Notes under the pieces: model-generated
What the model saw: only the letters and a program-made list of their open reading frames with translations
What the model was told of the DNA's origin: nothing
The model's database searches: none
Position numbers and translations under genes: made by a program
Assembly: GCA_965200955.1 (NCBI GenBank)
Contig: OZ241742.1
Span: forward strand, 1,736,001-1,800,000
DNA from: Bin80 sp026708685
Lineage (GTDB): Bacteria; Bacteroidota; Rhodothermia; Rhodothermales; Bin80
Length of the DNA: 64,000 nucleotides
Direction of reading: 5' to 3'
Shown: in pieces, positions 62,001 through 64,000 of the stretch
Layout of the letters: the number at the start of each line of letters is the position of its first letter
Position numbering within the stretch: position 1 is the first letter of the stretch

Positions 62001-62409
62001 GTAGGGGAGTCCATCCCCACAGAGATCCATCGGGGCTTAATCGTTTTCCAAAGTCTCGATAGGTAAGAATCACCGGATTCAAGACGGTATCTTCGGTTGC
62101 ACCAGAGAAAAACTGTGGCCATTTCACGCGCTCGCCGGGGACTTGCCCGGCCACCATAATGCCAACGCCATCAATGTGTCTTCCTCCGATCCCACGGGGC
62201 CAGACTCCCCAGGGAAGGTCATTCCAGCGGGCCAGTTCTCCATGGTTGCGGAAGTTGGTTTCAATCAGATTCCCATCTAGAATTCCGCGAGCTATCAGGT
62301 CTTCATCTCCTCTTAGATCCGAGGGAATATTTTGTCCAAAAGAAATCGAGGGTAGAAGAAGAAACAACCCCAGACCAAACAATAGCCCAAGAATGGATAC
62401 TCTCTTCAT
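59029..62409 (-). CDS. Large secreted protein with C-terminal sorting-type (T9SS/FlgD-like) domain
   Basis: 1126 residues. Signal peptide (LLFGLGLFLLLPSISFGQN). The middle contains calcium-loop-like acidic segments, for example MLDNDEDGMTDESRFN near residue 340 and GFTDDNDNGILDPGEALNND near residue 410. A fibronectin type III-like domain starts at PPFLPKLTAVAGDGRVVLSW near residue 575. The C-terminus, VVPNPYVGTSSFE through FNIRGELIRTLYHDGVTSDG to DIAYGVYIFHVDAP, resembles the type A sorting domain of type IX secretion cargo or a FlgD-like Ig fold. The start codon directly abuts the receptor stop (TAAATG). Probably surface-exposed; no enzyme motif is apparent and the ligand is unknown. Confidence 0.7.
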   Translation of the reverse strand: MKRVSILGLLFGLGLFLLLPSISFGQNIPSDLRGDEDLIARGILDGNLIETNFRNHGELARWNDLPWGVWPRGIGGRHIDGVGIMVAGQVPGERVKWPQFFSGATEDTVLNPVILTYRDFGKRLSPDGSLWGWTPLPGFMNVNRLDPITGQRTPTPALSDDPTSWPQFWPDRLNNPDDPGWPGNWNGFFGRGVFNADLESFYVMDDFTDQEYALDPETNRPNSEYGIFYPSSQDSTIGGMGLQTQVRLFQWANVLAEDLMFILYRITNATDKDHTDLYLGQIMDYGLGNEEGDENAAFNPQQDVAYGWDQDGIGTRPTGGNYPLGYTGFAFLESPARASDMLDNDEDGMTDESRFNGPGSLIEGQQQILSVASSMYNLADFEAYYGPIESRPAYLAGRWWTGDENLDWVGFTDDNDNGILDPGEALNNDVGRDGQGPFDLGYPGPDDGEADGIPTLGEPNFDELDVDESDQVGLTGFDLQTRPFYESGDNLRDDAWMWDRIINNAQFPLGTKPEAFKADLEPFILFSSGPVGLEPQGTDFFSTAWIFGEDERDFFKNRRTAQSIFNADYNFAQPPFLPKLTAVAGDGRVVLSWDTVAVRSFDRFTQEFDFEGFKLYKGTDPLLFDARTITDLDGTATFFKPIAQWDLQNDIGGPVTVLEGEAVYYLGDNTGLQYYYVDNDVTNGITYYYALVAYDRGFRDPDNPLKEPIDPQENSFNISVNQAGRLTGFSQNAAAVIPRSVPVGYIEGSANEDLSQVTGGIGSGSISVRLIQEGLADFDGIYRISFFSESVSDVSDLYSTTGYDLMNIASGEVLINRSPLVESTPPSDGFVIDITNVECPAPTGCELDQLNTGFLANAGTENEIYDLDPRNLDGYTTNWIASVNRDTTSAFRASPDDYQLIWVSPDDSLYRSPRFFGYLREEVPIFAINKTKNMPAEIFMQDTNESRVFDAGDHMIIAERPARRGPWRFRYRIRFNAADGNNSIAPSAGNSFHISSDKPFATGDFFQFTLRSSSIDPDLARSELDRIAVVPNPYVGTSSFEPRSQIEGRGERRVQFIHLPPQCTIRIFNIRGELIRTLYHDGVTSDGAMWWDLRTEEQQDIAYGVYIFHVDAPGIGEHIDKFALVK

Positions 62410-64000
62410 TTAGAAACGGTAATTGAGTCCTAGACTCACTTTACGGGGTGCACCAAAATTTTCTTGACGATAGAAAAATTCATCCAGACTATTGAGTCCT
62501 CCGACTTGGGCACCCGTTCGGCGAAAGAGCTCCAATGTGACCGACTCGTCGGCGCGCCCCGTATCTTCGTAGACTCCGACTTCCTGAACCGTATCAAACA
62601 GGTTTTGGGCCTGAAAGAACAGCTGTATGTTAGGACGAAGGCCAGGAATACGGTAATACATGCGTATATCCGTTCCAAAAATCATGGGTTTGGTAGCATT
62701 GTTCTTTTTACCAGAGCGAATAAATTCTCGTACGGTTGTATACGGTGTACCACTTTGCAAGCGGTTAATCAGAGTAACAGAGAGGCCTTCAAAAGGCTCA
62801 AACGTAATGGTATTGTTCAGTACATGTCGTCGATCCCAATCTAAACGTACGAGGGAAAGAATTTCGTCCAAGCCTGCCTGCTGACGACCGAAGGCTTCGC
62901 CTGGACTGGATGAAGTTCCTTCAGCAAATTGTAACGTGTAGTCAAGCGTCCAACTCAATCGCCCACCAGGGCGTTGGAACAAAGAAAAGGTCATCCCACG
63001 AATCGTGCCATAATCACGATTGATCCATCGAATCACAAAGTCCCCCTGTGGGGTTCTTGAGATTTCCTGTCCAGTTAGATTACGAACATCTCTGGAATAG
63101 ACGGTGATTTCCATTCCAATACGGCTTGTAAAACCTTGTTGGAGTCCAATTTCAAAGGAAAGAGTTCGTTCGGGGTTGATGCCCGGGTTACCGAATGAAT
63201 TGGAGAGGGAGGCAGGATTGATTTCATATTCGGGATTGGTATACAGAAGCCCAAAGGAAGGAATCTGAAAGAAAAGGCCCGCAGAGAATCGCATCACGCC
63301 GGTTTCAGAAATCGGAAATGCCACCCCCAAACGAGGACTGAGTTGCATGTCAATTTTGGCAGGCTCACGATTGGATCGAGTACTACCTGGGTTCTCTGGA
63401 TCAGGGATTTCTTCAAGTTCGCCCTGTCCCCAAACGATAGGACTCAGATAATCTGGATCAAAGTAGTCAAAGCGTAAGCCAGCATTGACAATCAGTCCAG
63501 TAAATTCCATCTTATCCTGAATATAGGCGGAAAGCTCAACGGGCTGAGCATTGAGAGTATTATCAGAGAATTGGTCAGGAGACGGTTGTGGGAGATTGAA
63601 GGTACGGAACGAGCGTTCAATTCCAAAATCCCGATTATCCAAAGAATGCAATCGTGCTTGAACACCAACTTTGAAAAGATGAATCCGATTGAGTTGATGA
63701 GAATAATCTGCCACAATCGTATGGGTCGCCGTTAGCTGATCACTTTGAGATAGATCATTGCCGGCCACAGCAAATGCATTTGCTCCTTGCAAAAAGCCAA
63801 AATCACTACTCACATGGCGAAGATCAAAGGGAGATTCGTAGAGATAGACATCGGTTTTATCATGGAGGTAGCTGTACGATAAATTTGCAAATGAATTGCT
63901 GCTGGCTGTGAATCGAATTCCTAGTATATGAGTTTGATTGAAGAAATGAACGGTATTGATCCCGTCAGGGGTATATTTGCGAAAGTGACTGTACGGTTGA
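62410..64000 (-). CDS. TonB-dependent outer-membrane receptor, C-terminal part (cut by window edge)
   Basis: The frame is open to the right edge, so the N-terminus (plug, any carboxypeptidase-like domain) lies outside. The visible 530 residues are a TonB-dependent receptor barrel: alternating aromatic/polar strands, the AYIQDKMEFTGLIVNAGLRF motif, LSPRLGVAFPISETGVMRFS, ARNPDIKPERT-type sequence (here NPGINPERTLSFEIGL), PNIQLFFQAQNLFDTVQEVG, and a last strand ending in Phe (KVSLGLNYRF). It probably forms an uptake or surface complex with the downstream secreted protein. Substrate unknown; energy would come from a TonB protein such as the one at 27474-28139. Confidence 0.85.
   Translation of the reverse strand, partial: QPYSHFRKYTPDGINTVHFFNQTHILGIRFTASSNSFANLSYSYLHDKTDVYLYESPFDLRHVSSDFGFLQGANAFAVAGNDLSQSDQLTATHTIVADYSHQLNRIHLFKVGVQARLHSLDNRDFGIERSFRTFNLPQPSPDQFSDNTLNAQPVELSAYIQDKMEFTGLIVNAGLRFDYFDPDYLSPIVWGQGELEEIPDPENPGSTRSNREPAKIDMQLSPRLGVAFPISETGVMRFSAGLFFQIPSFGLLYTNPEYEINPASLSNSFGNPGINPERTLSFEIGLQQGFTSRIGMEITVYSRDVRNLTGQEISRTPQGDFVIRWINRDYGTIRGMTFSLFQRPGGRLSWTLDYTLQFAEGTSSSPGEAFGRQQAGLDEILSLVRLDWDRRHVLNNTITFEPFEGLSVTLINRLQSGTPYTTVREFIRSGKKNNATKPMIFGTDIRMYYRIPGLRPNIQLFFQAQNLFDTVQEVGVYEDTGRADESVTLELFRRTGAQVGGLNSLDEFFYRQENFGAPRKVSLGLNYRF

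Overview
The window looks like a chromosomal segment of a Bacteroidota-related bacterium, most likely of the Rhodothermota/Balneolota kind. The reasons are an outer-membrane set of PorV-like protein, large secreted protein with a C-terminal sorting-type domain and TonB-dependent receptor; a DUF4783 gene; a TonB protein; a near absence of Shine-Dalgarno sequences; and base composition that is moderate overall but clearly AT-richer in the accessory parts. This placement is inference from gene content. No rRNA, tRNA, CRISPR array or insertion sequence was recognised.

Layout. 1-2270: an accessory scrap with the end of an AlbA/HATPase-type protein, a ParA-like gene broken by a frameshift and a stop codon, and a possible start-less remnant. 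2271-5467: two sodium-coupled transporters (AGCS, NhaC). 5620-10266: a tight housekeeping operon, sugar-nucleotide epimerase-scpA-scpB-rluB-guaB, followed by a convergent Gfo/Idh/MocA oxidoreductase. 11883-17342: an accessory block with a long 2-oxoglutarate-oxygenase-like protein whose iron ligands appear to be missing, and an overlapping pair of uncharacterised genes (TerB-like domain plus a glycine-rich membrane region; a large helical partner). 17738-23173: rel/spoT, ruvX, lemA, a TPM-domain gene, a TPR gene and a CPBP protease. 23153-32721: a PLP enzyme, a TIGR02206 membrane protein, an AbgT transporter, tonB, an acrylyl-CoA-reductase-like enzyme, a frameshifted DUF1801 gene, and a DUF6807-GMC oxidoreductase pair. 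33665-37947: DUF4783 plus a very large sensor kinase.

37957-48611 is a uronate (pectin breakdown product) locus: a TRAP transporter (dctP, dctQ, dctM), tagaturonate reductase uxaB, then cysS and a HhH-GPD DNA repair gene on the minus strand, with glucuronate isomerase uxaC divergent on the plus strand. A compact AT-rich type II restriction-modification pair of MvaI/BcnI type sits between the two arms. Directly after uxaC comes a type III restriction-modification pair (mod, res). 55480-64000 (minus strand) holds a squalene/phytoene synthase-like gene and an envelope operon: TonB-dependent receptor, large secreted protein, PorV/PorQ-family protein and PpiC-type isomerase lipoprotein.

The strongest unusual signal is an 11-cytosine tract inside the type III mod gene (50532-50542). 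Gain or loss of one C would bring a stop codon within a few codons in either shifted frame, as expected of a phase-variable methyltransferase. The best candidate for an undescribed system is the overlapping TerB-like/membrane and helical-partner pair at 14741-17342, possibly together with the degenerate oxygenase-like gene before it.
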